Shown here: positions 1 through 11,400 of the stretch, piece by piece
Numbering within the stretch: the first letter of the stretch is position 1
How the letters are laid out: each line of letters begins with the position of its first letter
Assembly (NCBI GenBank): GCA_958295665.1
Contig: OY282558.1
Location: 185,296,015-185,360,014 of the forward strand
DNA from: Tipula vernalis
Lineage: Eukaryota > Arthropoda > Insecta > Diptera > Tipulidae
Length of the DNA: 64,000 nucleotides
Reading direction: 5' to 3'
The notes under the pieces: model-generated
What the model saw: the letters and a program-made list of their open reading frames with translations, nothing else
Databases searched by the model: none
Told to the model about the DNA's origin: nothing
Made by a program: the position numbers and the translations under genes

Positions 1-220
1 AAATTAGGAAATCCTTATATTCAAATTCTGGACCTGGACTTCAAACCTGTACATACATTTTGGTCCCAAAATTCCTCACTGCCTCATGAGAATTTTGTAT
101 ACGTACAAGGAGTATAAGATACATTTTGTTATTGTGTTCTGTCATTTTCGTTGTTTGTATTAGTGTATCGTTTTGTGACGGTAAGTATAAAAAATAAGCC
201 AATCGGTTGAAATCGGCAAA
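1..220 (+). repeat. Dispersed repeat family A, copy 1 (enters from the left edge)
   Basis: Bases about 50-215 closely match the reverse complement of 34950-35152. Both contain TTTTGGTC, then GAGAATTTTGTAT, then ATACATTTTG, a block reading TGTATTAGTGT, and GGTAAGTAT followed by an ATAAGC..GTTGAAATCGG-like tail. The true start lies outside the window. No coding capacity is seen. The second copy lies inside the 6.9-kb composite element, so this is probably a non-autonomous transposon or the end of a larger one. The class is unknown. Confidence 0.6.
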
Positions 221-463
221 AATTGTTGATGCTTATGCTAGCGTGTGAGAATATTTCTCTTGCTATGAAGCAGGAGAATTAACAATACTGTGTTGTTCGT
301 TGTAAGTATTTTTTGAATATTCTACTTTTAGTAAAGTTCTATTATTGTATGTATAATAAAAAAATGTATTTCTTTAGTTTTAACTTAACATGTTTGTTTA
401 TTAATTTTTTAGGTCTCGTGTTGCAAAAGCAGATTAATTTTTTATTAAAAACTTAATTAGATC

Positions 464-578
464 AATCAAATATTGTGTAAGTACAGTTTACATTATGTAA
501 AGGTTACTAAAAATACTTACACTCAAATATGTACATTCAAAATACATAATGTAAACTGTACTTTCACAATATTTGATT
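464..578. repeat. Perfect-arm inverted repeat (36-bp arms)
   Basis: Arm 464-499 is the reverse complement of 543-578 with one mismatch. The spacer of about 43 bp is AT-rich. It may be a miniature inverted-repeat element or a transcribed hairpin. No target duplication could be assigned. Confidence 0.7.
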
Positions 579-599
579 TATTTAATTCATTTTAATATT

Positions 600-1019
600 T
601 AAGCCATCAAAAAATTCTGTTGAAAATTTGATAAATTTAAACCAATCGAGAATAACAAAATCATATTTATATTTTTTTTAATATAATATCCAAGATAAAC
701 AAAGGTAGAAAAAATTATAAGTACATAACGTAAAACATTTGAATTTTTAAATGTTTTTGTTAATTGCTCTTGTTTACCAACAAAATATAATATTTTGAAC
801 ATACATACTCGTATGTACCTATTATTAAAAATCTATTTTCCTATTCATTTATTTTCTGTTTATCTTGCTAGCTACTACATGCATTTTATACATTTTCCCA
901 ATGCCATATGGAACGCATACAAAATCGTATGGGATTTTCAAATACAATATTTTACATCGTCTTGTAACGCAATCCCCCAAGGGATTACGTTAACAGACAT
1001 GAGAATAGTGGTCTGATGC
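600..1019. other. AT-rich stretch, nothing recognised
   Basis: No convincing coding sequence. The only structure seen is a small hairpin at about 964-990 (AACG.AATCCC...GGGATT.CGTT). Confidence 0.5.
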
Positions 1020-2225
1020 GGTATAGTAGCTGACTAGAGCTCACGGTGCGGCGTGGGGGTTTTCAGACATATTTCCCATGCTTGAATAACCGCATGAAGA
1101 ACAAAATTAGAGGGGCAAAGGGAAATTAAAATTAAATTGCCACGGCCTCAGCGGCTAAAAAAAATAATAAGAAGGGAGTGATCGATCCGAAGTGACCGTC
1201 TCAATCCCAGGCGATCACCGCCGTGACTGCCACACGGGCCTCCCCTCATCGGCCCGCCTACTGGGATGCTGTTTCCCAGTCGCGATGGCTACCGATGCCA
1301 TTATGAGGGAAGGACGCCCGCATGACAATTCCAGCGACAATCCCCCGGAACGAAAACCGTCAGCCTGTCCTGGAGGAACGAACGGCACACAAGGAACAGG
1401 GTGGAAAAAACCGACCCTTCACATGACCACACCTCACATCACTCGACCAATTAGTTTGGATTAACCGCACATGGTGCGTCGAAGCACACAACAACAAGAA
1501 AATTCAAAGAGAATCTTTGTTACGGTAAAAGAAAAAGAATGAAAATTATGCAAGATAGATTACGTTAAAACTTATTCTACGTTAATATTAAGTTTCACCT
1601 TCACTATTCACTGTTTTAAGAAAATTAAGAAAATAACACAAAAAAATATCTGAAAGAAATGAACCGTTATGGGGTCGAACCACACCCAAAAACGGACAAC
1701 CGAGCTGAAGCGAAGAGAAAAAAAACAGCGGAAATTCCAAACGCAATTACTCAAAACGACGGGAAAAAAAATAACCTGACAATAATTTGCTCTGAGTGGG
1801 GTTTTCACCAAATCGGTGCACCATCACGAAAGCCGAAAACAAACAATTTTGGAAAACTACAATTTACAGTTACCCAGTTTGCTAGTCCCTTGATTTTGTT
1901 TTATCTTGTTTTTTTTTTTAAGGCCGGTCCGACCAACTGCAACCAGCGCCGACGCAGGATTCCCTTCACACAAATGGTTGCCCTGGCCCCACGGGCGGGA
2001 ATACGGCCACAATATCACTACTTCGCCACCGTTAGCTGACGCATATACTGATACACACTCCGTTGCCGTATAAATTTCACCACGCAACGAGATTTAATAT
2101 CGCAACACGCACACTGAATATAGCCCCTCGGTATAGCACAAAATACTCCCAATTTGCGGTATTTTGGCTCAACTCGAATTTGATACACTTTACACCGACG
2201 CAAAATCAAACGCCAATCACAAGAA
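1020..2225. other. GC-richer unassigned island, probably transposon-derived
   Basis: Base composition rises sharply at about 1030-1480 and again at about 1920-2220 relative to the surrounding AT-rich DNA. Short open frames exist on both strands (for example 1192-1464 +, 1659-2039 +, 1857-2087 -), but none shows a domain I recognise and they overlap one another. A TATA-like GTATAAATT occurs near 2068. The composition suggests inserted mobile DNA such as a retroelement leader or 3' end. This is inference only. Confidence 0.35.
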
Positions 2226-3144
2226 TGAGTTTATATTTTCTTGGATGAAACTTCTTAGAATTATATATTTTTCTTTTTGTTTGGCTTCTTATTCTAGAAG
2301 CAATATCCGCTTTGAATCACTAACCGATCACAAGGGCGAGAGAAAAAAAAACACAGTGTAGGTATATACTTTTTATAAGTTTTAATATCAAATTATCACA
2401 AACAAAAGAGATTACATTTGTTTCACTTGGATTGTATTTTTTCATTTGTTTATTTTATTATTTCATTTATTATTAAAGTTTATATTATTTATAACAACTT
2501 TATAAAAAAAAACTCGATTGTTTTATTCGAAATCAAAAATTAAACTTTTTTGATTAAAATTCAAAACTAGACTCTTTTTTTTTTTTTTTTAATTTTTATA
2601 TAAAAAAAATTTGACGTATAGTCAGAAATGCAAAAACTAGACTAACTTATTTATTATTATTTTTCATCCAAAAAAAAATCAGTGAACTTTTCCCCCTCTA
2701 TTTTTCTTCATGTTTACCACATCGTATCGCTGTTCGTCTTATTCGTTGTATCTGTGCACACATTTCATCATTTTTTTATGTTTATTATTGTAAAATCTTT
2801 ATTGGTATTTATGTTTTTTTTTTGTACACAAATACGACGAATAAGACGAACAACGACGACGAACATATGTACACACTTATCTGTACGGCCGCATCGGACT
2901 CATGTCGAATACACCGATCGGTTCATTCCCTACTCAGAGCAAATATCACGCGTCAATTTAAACCAATGATACCAGAAAGAAAAATAGAATATTCCAGATT
3001 GAACATTTTAATAAAGCAAACATTCCATCTCATACTACATAATACATGTACAAACACCAACTCGCAAGAGATACGTAAGTTTGTGCATGGTAATGAGGAG
3101 AATGTAGAATAGAAAGAAAACAAGTAAATGCATAAAAATTTAAA
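2226..3144. other. AT-rich stretch, nothing recognised
   Basis: Poly-T and poly-A runs (for example about 2575-2591) and AT-rich low-complexity sequence. No supported gene. Confidence 0.5.
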
Positions 3145-3148
3145 ATAT

Positions 3149-3634
3149 TGTGACGGTGACACCTAGTGTGTAATAGAATAAGTTAAAATTAATAGCTCAA
3201 TGTTAAACTGTTCTAAATGGAATTTTCCATGATACAATTGTTTTACGCTATTCTAACTAGAAAAATCATGAGCTTTCGAGAAGTTTGGTTTGTGTATATA
3301 AAAAGGCGAACAAGTTCGAATTGGATTATTAGTATTTGGAACGCGATAGAGTAAACTTGTAAAATTAACAGTAATATTTGGTAAGCGACAGTGTGAAGAT
3401 TAAAATGTAATTAAAAAGTGATTTAAAAAGTGTTGTAGTGCGATAAATAAAGTAAAAGTGATCAGTAAAATTTAAGAATAATTTATATAAAGTGATTTTG
3501 TGAATTTTTATTGATAAACTGTGTTGTAATAAATTTGGTGAAATAAATAAATTCGTTGGTGATAAATTGTATTGAGTTCGTATTATTCACAATTCAGTGA
3601 TACGAACCTTGATTGACAAGGCAAAAACGTAACA
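3149..3634 (+). mobile_element. Solo LTR, Ty3/gypsy-like, with ATAT target duplication
   Basis: The 486-bp unit starts TGTGACGGTGACAC and ends AAAACGTAACA, i.e. TG...CA LTR ends. It is flanked on both sides by ATAT (3145-3148 and 3635-3638), a 4-bp target-site duplication as made by many Ty3/gypsy integrases. A TATATAAAAAGGCGAAC block near 3295-3311 is a plausible promoter TATA. A related LTR lies inverted at 54827-55288. No internal region is attached, so recombination between two LTRs probably removed the body. Confidence 0.85.
3296..3304 (+). promoter_or_regulatory. Putative TATA box of the solo LTR
   Basis: A TATATAAAA block in the middle of the LTR, conserved in the related LTR at 54827-55288 (minus strand). 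This is the expected U3/R position for an LTR promoter. Confidence 0.45.
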
Positions 3635-3638
3635 ATAT

Positions 3639-4205
3639 GTTTAGATAACAATCGGAGGGAATATTAAATTTAAATTTGGAAATCATAAAATGGAGCATAA
3701 ATATAACACCATGGTGGTCATGGTACCTTACAACCATAAAAAAAAATTCTTGATCATTTGAGCGTTTGGGATCCTCGCAAAAATCCTCTCCCTGTCTCAA
3801 GTGGAGACGTATGCCAGTCGCAACAGTCTTTATTATCAATTTAAAAGAAAATTTTTGTTTATAAATATAAATAATTTGAAATTAAATATATCGAATTGCA
3901 GGTTGTACACAATTTTAATTGAAATTAATAAAATTTTAATACACAATTTTGCATTTTAGTCAATTGATTTTTTTTTTTTCAAACATCGTCATCTTCGTGT
4001 CCCTTTAAAAATTTCATTTCCTATACGAAACCCTAATCTCAACAAAGAACACAAAATAACTATACGAAAAATTAAAAAGAGCATGAAGAGCATGAATAAT
4101 AAAAGAGCATTCGACCACACACACACACAATAACTAATGCCATAACCATTACGATCCGGTAATTCTCGCCTCACCGACTCATGAGGCGACCAAAATTTAT
4201 GTCCT
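3639..4205. other. No gene seen; short CA microsatellite
   Basis: AT-rich DNA with a short (CA)n tract at about 4116-4130. No supported coding sequence. Confidence 0.5.
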
Positions 4206-4457
4206 GGGGGCCTATTCTCGAATTTCACATCCATTTTCCACATGTGGACATCTGTCAAAGTTGTCAAAAAATGGTTCGAAAATTGTAATTCGTATGTAAA
4301 ACACATGCGGCATTGACATTTTCCTATATAGGGAATTTTTCCACATGCTTATACCCATTCGGAAATATTCCCTTAGTACCGAAACAATTCAATTTTTATG
4401 AGTTTTGACAGATGTCCACATGTGGAAAATGGATGTGAAATTCGAGAATAGGCCCCC
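4206..4457. mobile_element. MITE with about 53-bp terminal inverted repeats
   Basis: The left end begins GGGGGCCTATTCTCGAATTT and continues through CACATGTGGACATCTGTCAAA. The right end (about 4400-4457) is its almost exact reverse complement and ends AGGCCCCC. The element is 252 bp with no coding capacity, so it would need a transposase supplied in trans. Flanks (TCCT on the left, TGGA on the right) give no clear target duplication, so the superfamily is unassigned. Confidence 0.85.
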
Positions 4458-5629
4458 TGGATGTTTAATTATTTTCAACAATTGTAAATCATTCTCTTCA
4501 CGAATTTTAATAAATGCCAACTCCAATTTGTTTAGATCGTCCATGTTTTACTGCGGCTTGAATTAAAAATGAACTTTATAAAACTTAGACGAGTTATTAT
4601 TAATTTTTATTTATAGGTATTTAATTAGTTTTATATTATTCTTTAATATTAATAAAGATTAATACCAAAAATCACCCAAACTAACAACAATGCCTTATAC
4701 GTAACAATATTGAAATAGTAATGAAGTGAAGCACAAAGAAAGGAGAACATTAAAAATAATTTTAAAAAAAAAACAAAATATGTATTTTGATTTTTGTTTT
4801 TCTATCAAAGCGCTCTTTGAGAGCAAAATAATAGTATATTATTCAACGAGAATATAATGATAGCTGTTATTCACGAAGATGAAGTTTACCGAAGATGAAG
4901 TTTACTCGCCTATCGGCTCGTGTCGTAAATCCCCAGCAGTGCTGTCGCTCTGAAAACTTTAAACAGAGTACGCTTCAAATTTTCTGGGAAGTATTTCTAG
5001 ACAAATGGGAGTGCATACGAAATACGATAGTTACACCTTAGACATAAATAATTGTTGTTGTTTTTGATCCAAATTTGAATATTAAAAGAAAACTTTCATT
5101 TATTGGTTTAGAGCTCTTTATCTACATTACTGTTAAAGCGATAAGCTCTGTATCAACTTTCCACGAAATCACAGATAGTTTTAGATTATCGTTTTGAGAT
5201 TTTAAGTTTTTCTCGTAGAGGAGAACCCTTTTCACTTTCAACATCCGAATTTTGGCAGATATGCCCAATTCAGACACATACGCGAATATGTTTTGTCATA
5301 ATTGGAAAATATTTTGGCGCAATTTAAAAAGTGTTATTGCCAGACGATAACACGATAACAGTAGGTACTTAGGGTGACCAGGTCATAAATTACTAAACCT
5401 AGATGAAGTCTGAAAAATTTCAATATAAAGTTGGTTGGGTGGCGACTACTGATCACAAAACATGTACATGGTGAAATCTCTTCTAGAACAGTTTTAAACC
5501 CGCTAACTTGATTAATAATTTGGAGGTGTTACAATTAATTCATTAACCATCAAATATATTGGTTAAGTCAGAAAATAAATTTCAATGGAATTTGTGCGTA
5601 ATCACAGCAGTATCATTTGGGTCAGGGAT
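4458..5629. other. No gene seen
   Basis: AT-rich, no long open frame with recognisable motifs on either strand. Confidence 0.5.
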
Positions 5630-7050
5630 GGAGTTTCTTAAATGAAACATGGCCAGAATTCAACAAATATTGCAAGACACTATAATGACCCTTTGGTTTT
5701 TAGAAAAAAAATTTCGGGAAATCAGATTTGCCAAAGAAAAATTTGTTTTTTACTTTCATACCCGCTCCTGGCCCTTCCTACATTCCCAGGTTCCATCAGT
5801 TTTTAGTGTAATTTTATATCTGAGTTATTAAGCCGATTCTATCAGTAGTTCCTTATTATTTATTCCTAAATATTGCGGAACTCCACCACTGGATGTTTTG
5901 GTTTATACCATTTATCAGAAACATTGTTTCATCAATTTTCTTTTTTTACATATAAAACCCATCCTGGTAGTGTAGTAAGTTTCCGGCTTCAAATGGAACT
6001 AGGTGGCATTGAGATTTGAGATGTTAAATCGATTCTTTCAGTAGTTCCTGCACTCAGAGAACAATCCCGTTTGTGACAACCGAATAAATTGCCCTACCGA
6101 ATTATTCGGTTGTTAAACTTTTTTTAATAAATCTTTGCTATAACCTCTTAAATTAGTTCATTACGATTCCGAAGGAAGTTGTCACAACCACTTTTTCGTT
6201 GGTCTGATGAAATAGTTTGTACTCAGAACCGAATAGAGTGTATTATATGATCGATATTCGGTTGAGTTTACCGATTTCTTGTTTAGTACTACTATAAAAT
6301 ACAGTTGTTCGGACTACTGATCGATTATAATAATGGAGAATATTATTGAAGCAACTATATTTGAAAGTTAGTGCAATACCAATTCGGTTAACACATAATC
6401 TAAATTAGTTAACCCAATCAAATTAATTCGTTTTCTTCAACCGAATAGAATTATTGTCAATTGACTCAACCGAACTAGTTTATTCCTTTATCCAAATAGG
6501 ACTGAAGACAGTTGGCTCAAATGAACAAGGTTGTTTCCAGCAACCGATTAGATTTGTTGCTAGTTAACCCAACCGAATTCATTCAGTTCTTTCAAACCAA
6601 TAAAATTGTGGTGTAAATAAAACAACCACCTGTGCTTTAGCGCCTACCGTAATTGTTGAGTAACAATCTCATTTCCATTGCTGCTATCGAAATTATGTTA
6701 TAGCAACTGCTTTTCGTTCATCGCAATGGAAAATGTTTTCTGGCAACCTCGTGCCAAAGAATTATTTCTCTCAGTGTAGTATACAATTTATTCATTTCGG
6801 CTCTGGAAAATTCCTCCCTCCATATCATCTGAAGTCGGATTTCTTAATTAAACCATGGCTGTACTAATTGTATTATGATCGATACCATAATTCAAAAATT
6901 AGATTTACCAATTTTGGTTTTCCATAAACAGCCAACTCAGACAATTTTCTTCACCTCCGGCAGCCAACGGAATACACACCTTTGTGTTTGTATTTTAGTG
7001 AAATTTTATTTCGGAAATGTTAAGCTGATTCACTATAAATAGTTCCTAAC
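5630..7050 (+). repeat. Degenerate tandem repeat, about three units of 200-270 bp, split by a MITE
   Basis: Units share a head (TTTCTTAA.T.AAACCATGGC-like at about 5635 and about 6840), a middle (TTTGGTTTTTA / TTTTGGTTTTCCATAAA) and a tail (AAGCCGATTC.ATCAGTAGTTCC at about 5831-5853, AATCGATTCTTTCAGTAGTTCC at about 6027-6048, AAGCTGATTCACTATAAATAGTTCC at about 7021-7046). Divergence is high. The second unit is interrupted by the element at 6051-6776. It could be a decayed satellite or a tandem repeat within a former transposon. Confidence 0.55.
6051..6776. mobile_element. MITE-like element with CACTsAGAGAA termini and AACCGAAT subrepeats
   Basis: The left end CACTCAGAGAACAAT and the right end ATTATTTCTCTCAGTG form imperfect terminal inverted repeats. 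The interior carries about ten degenerate copies of AACCGAAT or its complement (for example near 6079, 6096, 6103, 6220, 6260, 6380, 6459, 6572). No open frame. Such subterminal repeats are usual for non-autonomous DNA transposons that bind a transposase. The superfamily is not determined. Confidence 0.65.
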
Positions 7051-7989
7051 CTTACACATATTAAATCACGTCCTGAGATTCGAATTAAATTTTGTTGAAA
7101 TTATTATTTTGCTGCCCTCGTACGTTTTGCATGTCGCTAATAAGTTTAGCGATCTGAATGAATATTAACAAAAAACCAGGACAATGTAAGATATTTTCCT
7201 GGATGGCCACAGAATTTTGAAAACCCACAACATCTCCAGAGAAACCACGACATCCGGTCACACTATTCCCACCTAGATCCTATCTAAGTAGGCGAGAAGG
7301 AGAATGCCAAAATAAAACTGAAAGAAAATGTATGCTGTCAGTATTTAACCTTGCCAGACAAGAAATATATCTGGGAATCTGGATTTTATTCAAATGTAAG
7401 CAAAGTATTTAAGAATATTGATGTCAAAGCGTATTGGGCGAATGAAATTTCCCATATCACACTGTATAAATCCAGACTTCCACAGAAATTTTCAGTCTGG
7501 AATATTTGCTTAATGCTTTATGAAAAAGCCAGATATCTCCGAAATATTATAATTATTGCAAGCAAAAGCCGATAAATTAAATATTGTATCAAAGTATTAT
7601 TAGAATAGCTGTTATTAAAGCAGGGGATTACAAAATGAAACAGCGGAGTACAGGAGTAAGCACTAAGCAAAAGTAGTACAAATACGACAGCACTCGACAG
7701 CACTGATCCCCAGTTGTACAAAGACTGAGAGCAGAATGAAACAACAAAAATACATACTACGAGCAAAAGTGAGAAAAAACATATTTTACTTCGATTTTAA
7801 TTTTACATTAAGCGCACCAATCTGGGAATAGCGTAACTACATGCATTTTGTCAAATTGCATTCCTATTAAAGATTTCGTTTATTGTATTATTTTCATTCA
7901 TTACAGATGCTTTGTATTGTATTTAGACATAAAGGCTAATAACTTTGTTTTTAAATTCCATATAAATTTTAAATACCTTTATATTTTTG
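7051..7989. other. No gene seen
   Basis: Frames at 7351-7575 (+) and 7518-7766 (-) are not recognised and lack supporting signals. Confidence 0.45.
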
Positions 7990-8031
7990 ATTTTATATTG
8001 AAATAGTAGTAGTGTATTGAATTTGTTAAAG

Positions 8032-8109
8032 GTGAGTTATTTTATTTTTTTTTTTTGCAATGGTGGTGTTAATCAATTTAATAATATTACAATAAAATTT
8101 TTGTTTCAG
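8032..8109 (+). other. Candidate 78-nt intron with strong splice sites
   Basis: GTGAGT donor and TTTGTTTCAG acceptor with a T-rich tract, the size of a typical fly intron. It supports a transcribed unit here independently of the coding potential. Confidence 0.4.
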
Positions 8110-8202
8110 ATGCCTGGAAAACCCCAATCGACTCGTTTGAAAATTTCCAACAAAAAATCAAACACGAAATTCGAAAAGCCCACAACAGGCATCATAATTT
8201 AA
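8110..8202 (+). CDS. Candidate 30-residue basic microprotein, last exon
   Basis: An ATG at 8110 opens a 30-codon frame (begins MPGKPQST, ends TTGIII) rich in Lys and Ser. It starts directly after a textbook 3' splice site (TTTTTGTTTCAG, intron end 8109). A strong 5' splice site, AAAG|GTGAGT, lies at 8031/8032, giving a 78-nt intron. AATAAA polyadenylation signals follow at about 8268-8276. An in-frame stop upstream in the first exon (TGA at 7999-8001) makes the ATG at 8110 the likely start, so the first exon would be 5' UTR. I do not recognise the peptide. It may be a real small gene or the 3' end of a longer non-coding transcript. Function unknown. Confidence 0.3.
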   Translation: MPGKPQSTRLKISNKKSNTKFEKPTTGIII

Positions 8203-8289
8203 AAATATCACATTATTATTTTTAACAAATATTAAGAAAATTGAATTAAATAATTATTATTTGTATAATAAATAAAATAATTTATCATA

Positions 8290-9022
8290 ACATAAAATTC
8301 AAAAATTCGTTTTATTTATTATTAGTGCCATCTACAATGAAACATCTAAACAATATTAAATGAATCAATGAAGACCTATCGGTGAATAGGAAAGAAATTA
8401 TAGTAGCTTACACGTACGTTGTATGTGTATCGTTTAAACCCGAATAAAAGTTCGATTAAAATGGCATTAGGTGCATTAATTTGAATTCAAAATTGAGCGC
8501 TCAAATTGATTGGTGTTTATGCGCATATTGAGCGCTACATTGTACAACTGGGTCATCTGAAGACTAAGAGCAGAATACGATACTTTGTCCACGACCGATA
8601 AAAAATTGTATTTTATTATCAAATCCTTTAAATAATCCTAAAATAATTTCCGTCGACATTTTGACGTCTCAATTTTATTATAATGAAAATGGCAAAAGAC
8701 TACTAGATTATATTTCAAAAATGAAATTTTTACTTGGTAGTATAGTGAATAATGAACGAAGAGACTACTAGATAAACTAGCAGTGAATAATGTATATCAT
8801 TATAATGGAAGAAACAAATGTATAATGAGTATATTATACGTTAGTCGTGGGCAAAATAATAATTTCACCAGAATGGCTGATTGTTTTAAATTATAATGGA
8901 TCGTTGTATTGTATAATTTTTAATATAAGGCTTCTATTAAATTTAAACAGAAGTTTTTTACTTGTGTATACAATGGGTGTAATAGGGTGTAATATTTGGT
9001 GTTGTAACCTATTCATGCAATG
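8290..9022. other. No gene seen
   Basis: AT-rich; scattered short direct repeats such as GACTACTAGAT (8697 and about 8763). Nothing assigned. Confidence 0.45.
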
Positions 9023-10079
9023 ACACTGTGCAACCTTCTTTTCATTGAGAAAGCCAGTTTCCGAGTTATTTCAGGGGGAATTTTTGGCCCATACCTCCAC
9101 AATGACCCGTTTTAATTGTTCCTTACCGCTAATTTAGTGTTCACGGATCTTTCGCTCCAAATAATGGCATAAATTATCAAAAGGGTTGAGATCTGGTGGC
9201 TGGGGAAGATGAGGAAGTGTTGACTTTACATTGTACAATAACCATTCCTTGATCAGCTTTGACGAATGCTTCAGGTCATTTTCATGTACGGAGCGAAAAT
9301 CTTGTCCATGTCCCATTTTCTCAGCATCCTTCAAAATATAAAAACAATTATAACAGTTCATTATGGTTTCAATGAAGGTCAAATGTCCTACATCCCCTTC
9401 AGCTAAAAGCTCCCCCAAACCATTATAATTGCGCCACCATTACTCAAGTTCAGTGTTAGGTTTACGCCACACCATAACTCGCCCATCTAAACCAAAAACG
9501 TTAAATTTACTTTGGTCCGAGGAAATGACATTTTCCCAGAACTCTTCGGGCTCACTCATATATTCCAATGCATATTCCAGGCGCTTTTAATATTTTTTTT
9601 TTTGTTGGCAAATACATTTCTTGCGTGTCGCACATCAACGATGCTCTTGTTTATGCAATATATTGCATATTGTCTGAGGTTTTATCGCTCCTTTTTCGCG
9701 TTGATAAACGTTGGCAGCGATCGCTAGAGCACTTAGCTTCCGATTCTGTTTTATTTCCTTCTCGATTAGATGCATTTGATGTTTGTTCAGCTTTCGGTTG
9801 CGACCACGCCCAGCAATCATCTCTAGCGATTTGGTTTTTTGGGAGTTCTTACAAATCTGTACTGACAATTATTTGAGAGCGTTTAGGCGGTTTAAATAGT
9901 AAATCATATCAAACGTAAAAGTAAATTAATTTGCATAATGATAATTATTATTTTCAGGTTGTTAATTGTAATTTGAGTTTTAAGAAAATAAAAACTGAAT
10001 TTTTTGTTTGATTTGTAATTGTTTTTGTTATCAATGTTTCTTTAACAGAGTGGTGTACGGACAATTTTTTGAGACAGTG
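9023..10079 (-). mobile_element. Tc1-like (mariner superfamily) element, degenerate
   Basis: The minus-strand 5' end carries a clear Tc1-type terminal repeat: CACTGTCTCAAAAAATTG running down from 10078, bordered by TA (10080-10081). The opposite end near 9023 retains only CACTGT-like sequence and is less certain. The length of about 1.05 kb is slightly short for Tc1-like elements. The body encodes a broken transposase (9134-9868). Confidence 0.7.
9134..9868 (-). pseudogene. Tc1-like DDE transposase, broken
   Basis: Three pieces in different frames rebuild the Tc1 order. 9868-9635 is the helix-turn-helix N-terminus with the GRGR-type basic linker. About 9590-9430 is the FW..VI.SDQ.KF catalytic block with the first Asp and VWRKPN. 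9418-9134 has the second Asp (HENDLKHSS) and the final PPDLNPFDNL...YLERKI block. In the last block the usual catalytic Glu of NPIENLW is replaced by Asp (NPFDNL). At least one in-frame stop (about 9440) and frameshifts interrupt it. The family cuts and pastes DNA at TA sites. This copy cannot be active. Confidence 0.85.
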
Positions 10080-10081
10080 TA

Positions 10082-10783
10082 TATTGTATTCCTCAAAAAA
10101 TTTATTTTGTATTCAAAAACCATTTATTTATTTCTAATTAATACCCTTAAAATTTAAAAGTTGCGTTATTTTATTTAAATTTTCATTTGTGTATCAAAGT
10201 CAGTAGATTGGGTCAGTAAATTCACTCAGAAGAAATAGGGTTAAACTCAATGTTCAATTTTTCTTCAAATTGCGCAATTTTTTCTTTTACAAAAATTCCA
10301 CTTAGAGGATCTTTTGTTGCTCGCATCTGTTTAATCCAAATAATAATTAACGCAGCCGTATTTTTTGACGTTTCCATTTACACTCAAATCCTCATATTTT
10401 CCCGTTTTTTTACTATTACAATTATAGTCCTCTTCGCGAAATTAAATTTGCTTGCAATTTATAAGTAGGTGATTTTTTTTTATCAATCGCTTTCAAAATT
10501 TTTAATTTCGTTTTCACCAATACAGAATATTGTTTTCGACCCATAACCTAAAATTAGTTAATTAGTTATAACAAAAATTATAATAAATACGTTTTTTTCA
10601 TTTTTAAAAATTTTAGTTTTTTAAGACCAAATTTACCACCAATCTTTATAAAATGCAACAAAAATTAAGAGAAATTTCTTTATATCCAGCCGCTGCACAT
10701 TCTCCTTTTGAGCTAATTTACTTCAACTGACGAAAATAATGGGGAATCCCATAAAGACTAATGAAAATGTTTAATAATAAAAG
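10082..10783. other. No gene seen
   Basis: AT-rich; the frame at 10250-10468 (+) has no recognisable motif. Confidence 0.45.
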
Positions 10784-10800
10784 CAATGCCTGTATATTAA

Positions 10801-11400
10801 AGGCCGTGTAAACACCAAAATAATGACGTGTCATTGTCAGTCAAAATAAAGGGAGATAAAAATATAAAATCGGTGGTTGTGTAAAAGAAACACAAAACGA
10901 TGTCAGTCCAAGATTTTACTTACATCAAATGTGTGTTTGTATTAGTGGATCGCCATAATTATGTACGAACGCAAATTTTTTCCCGCACACTAAGTTAATT
11001 AAAAGTTTGTTATTTTTATGGTAAGTGTCATAATTTTTTTTGGTGGTTGCTTCTAAAATAGCTGTGATAATACAAAAATATAAAGTTTGTGTATAGTTAA
11101 ATTGTGATAATATCGCTAAATACTATTATTGGCAATTTACTAAAGTAATCGTTTTTTTAAATAATCTATTGGTGGTGAAAAAGCCAAATTAAAACTCTAA
11201 GTGATAACCAAAAATTTTTTATTTTATTTTTTTTTTTGCTGTCGCTGTCAAAATTTATCAAGATATTTGTGCTATAAAAAAAATAAAAAAAACATGCTTT
11301 ATCTTTGTCACTCCAATGCATTTTTTTTTTATCTTCTTTCGACTTGAAGTCAGTTCAGTCAATTATTCACAGTGGAATTCAGGCTTTAAATGCACCGGAG
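10801..11400 (+). repeat. Dispersed repeat family B, copy 1
   Basis: Shares with 29520-30320 several ordered blocks: GATAAAAATATAAAATCGG followed by TGGTTGTGTg/a, ACACA.AACG..GTCAGTC, TTTTACTTACA, and at the far end TTCTTTCGACTTGAAGTCAG / CAGTCAATTATTCACAGTGGAATTC. No coding frame. Probably a non-autonomous element or LTR-like sequence. Confidence 0.6.

Noticed and set aside
1192..1464. 90-codon frame as a gene
   Set aside because: No recognisable domain; the length is expected by chance in the GC-richer island, and the opposite strand is also open nearby.
2682..3112. Overlapping frames at 2682-2969 and 2822-3112
   Set aside because: Low-complexity Phe/Ile/His-rich translations of T-rich DNA, no signals.
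3989..4306. 105-codon minus-strand frame
   Set aside because: Half of it lies in the MITE inverted repeat and it has no domain.
6051..6776. Repeated AACCGAAT words as a possible CRISPR-like array
   Set aside because: Spacing is irregular, both orientations occur, and the host is clearly eukaryotic.
9512..9876. Plus-strand frames opposite the Tc1 transposase
   Set aside because: Antisense shadows of the transposase.
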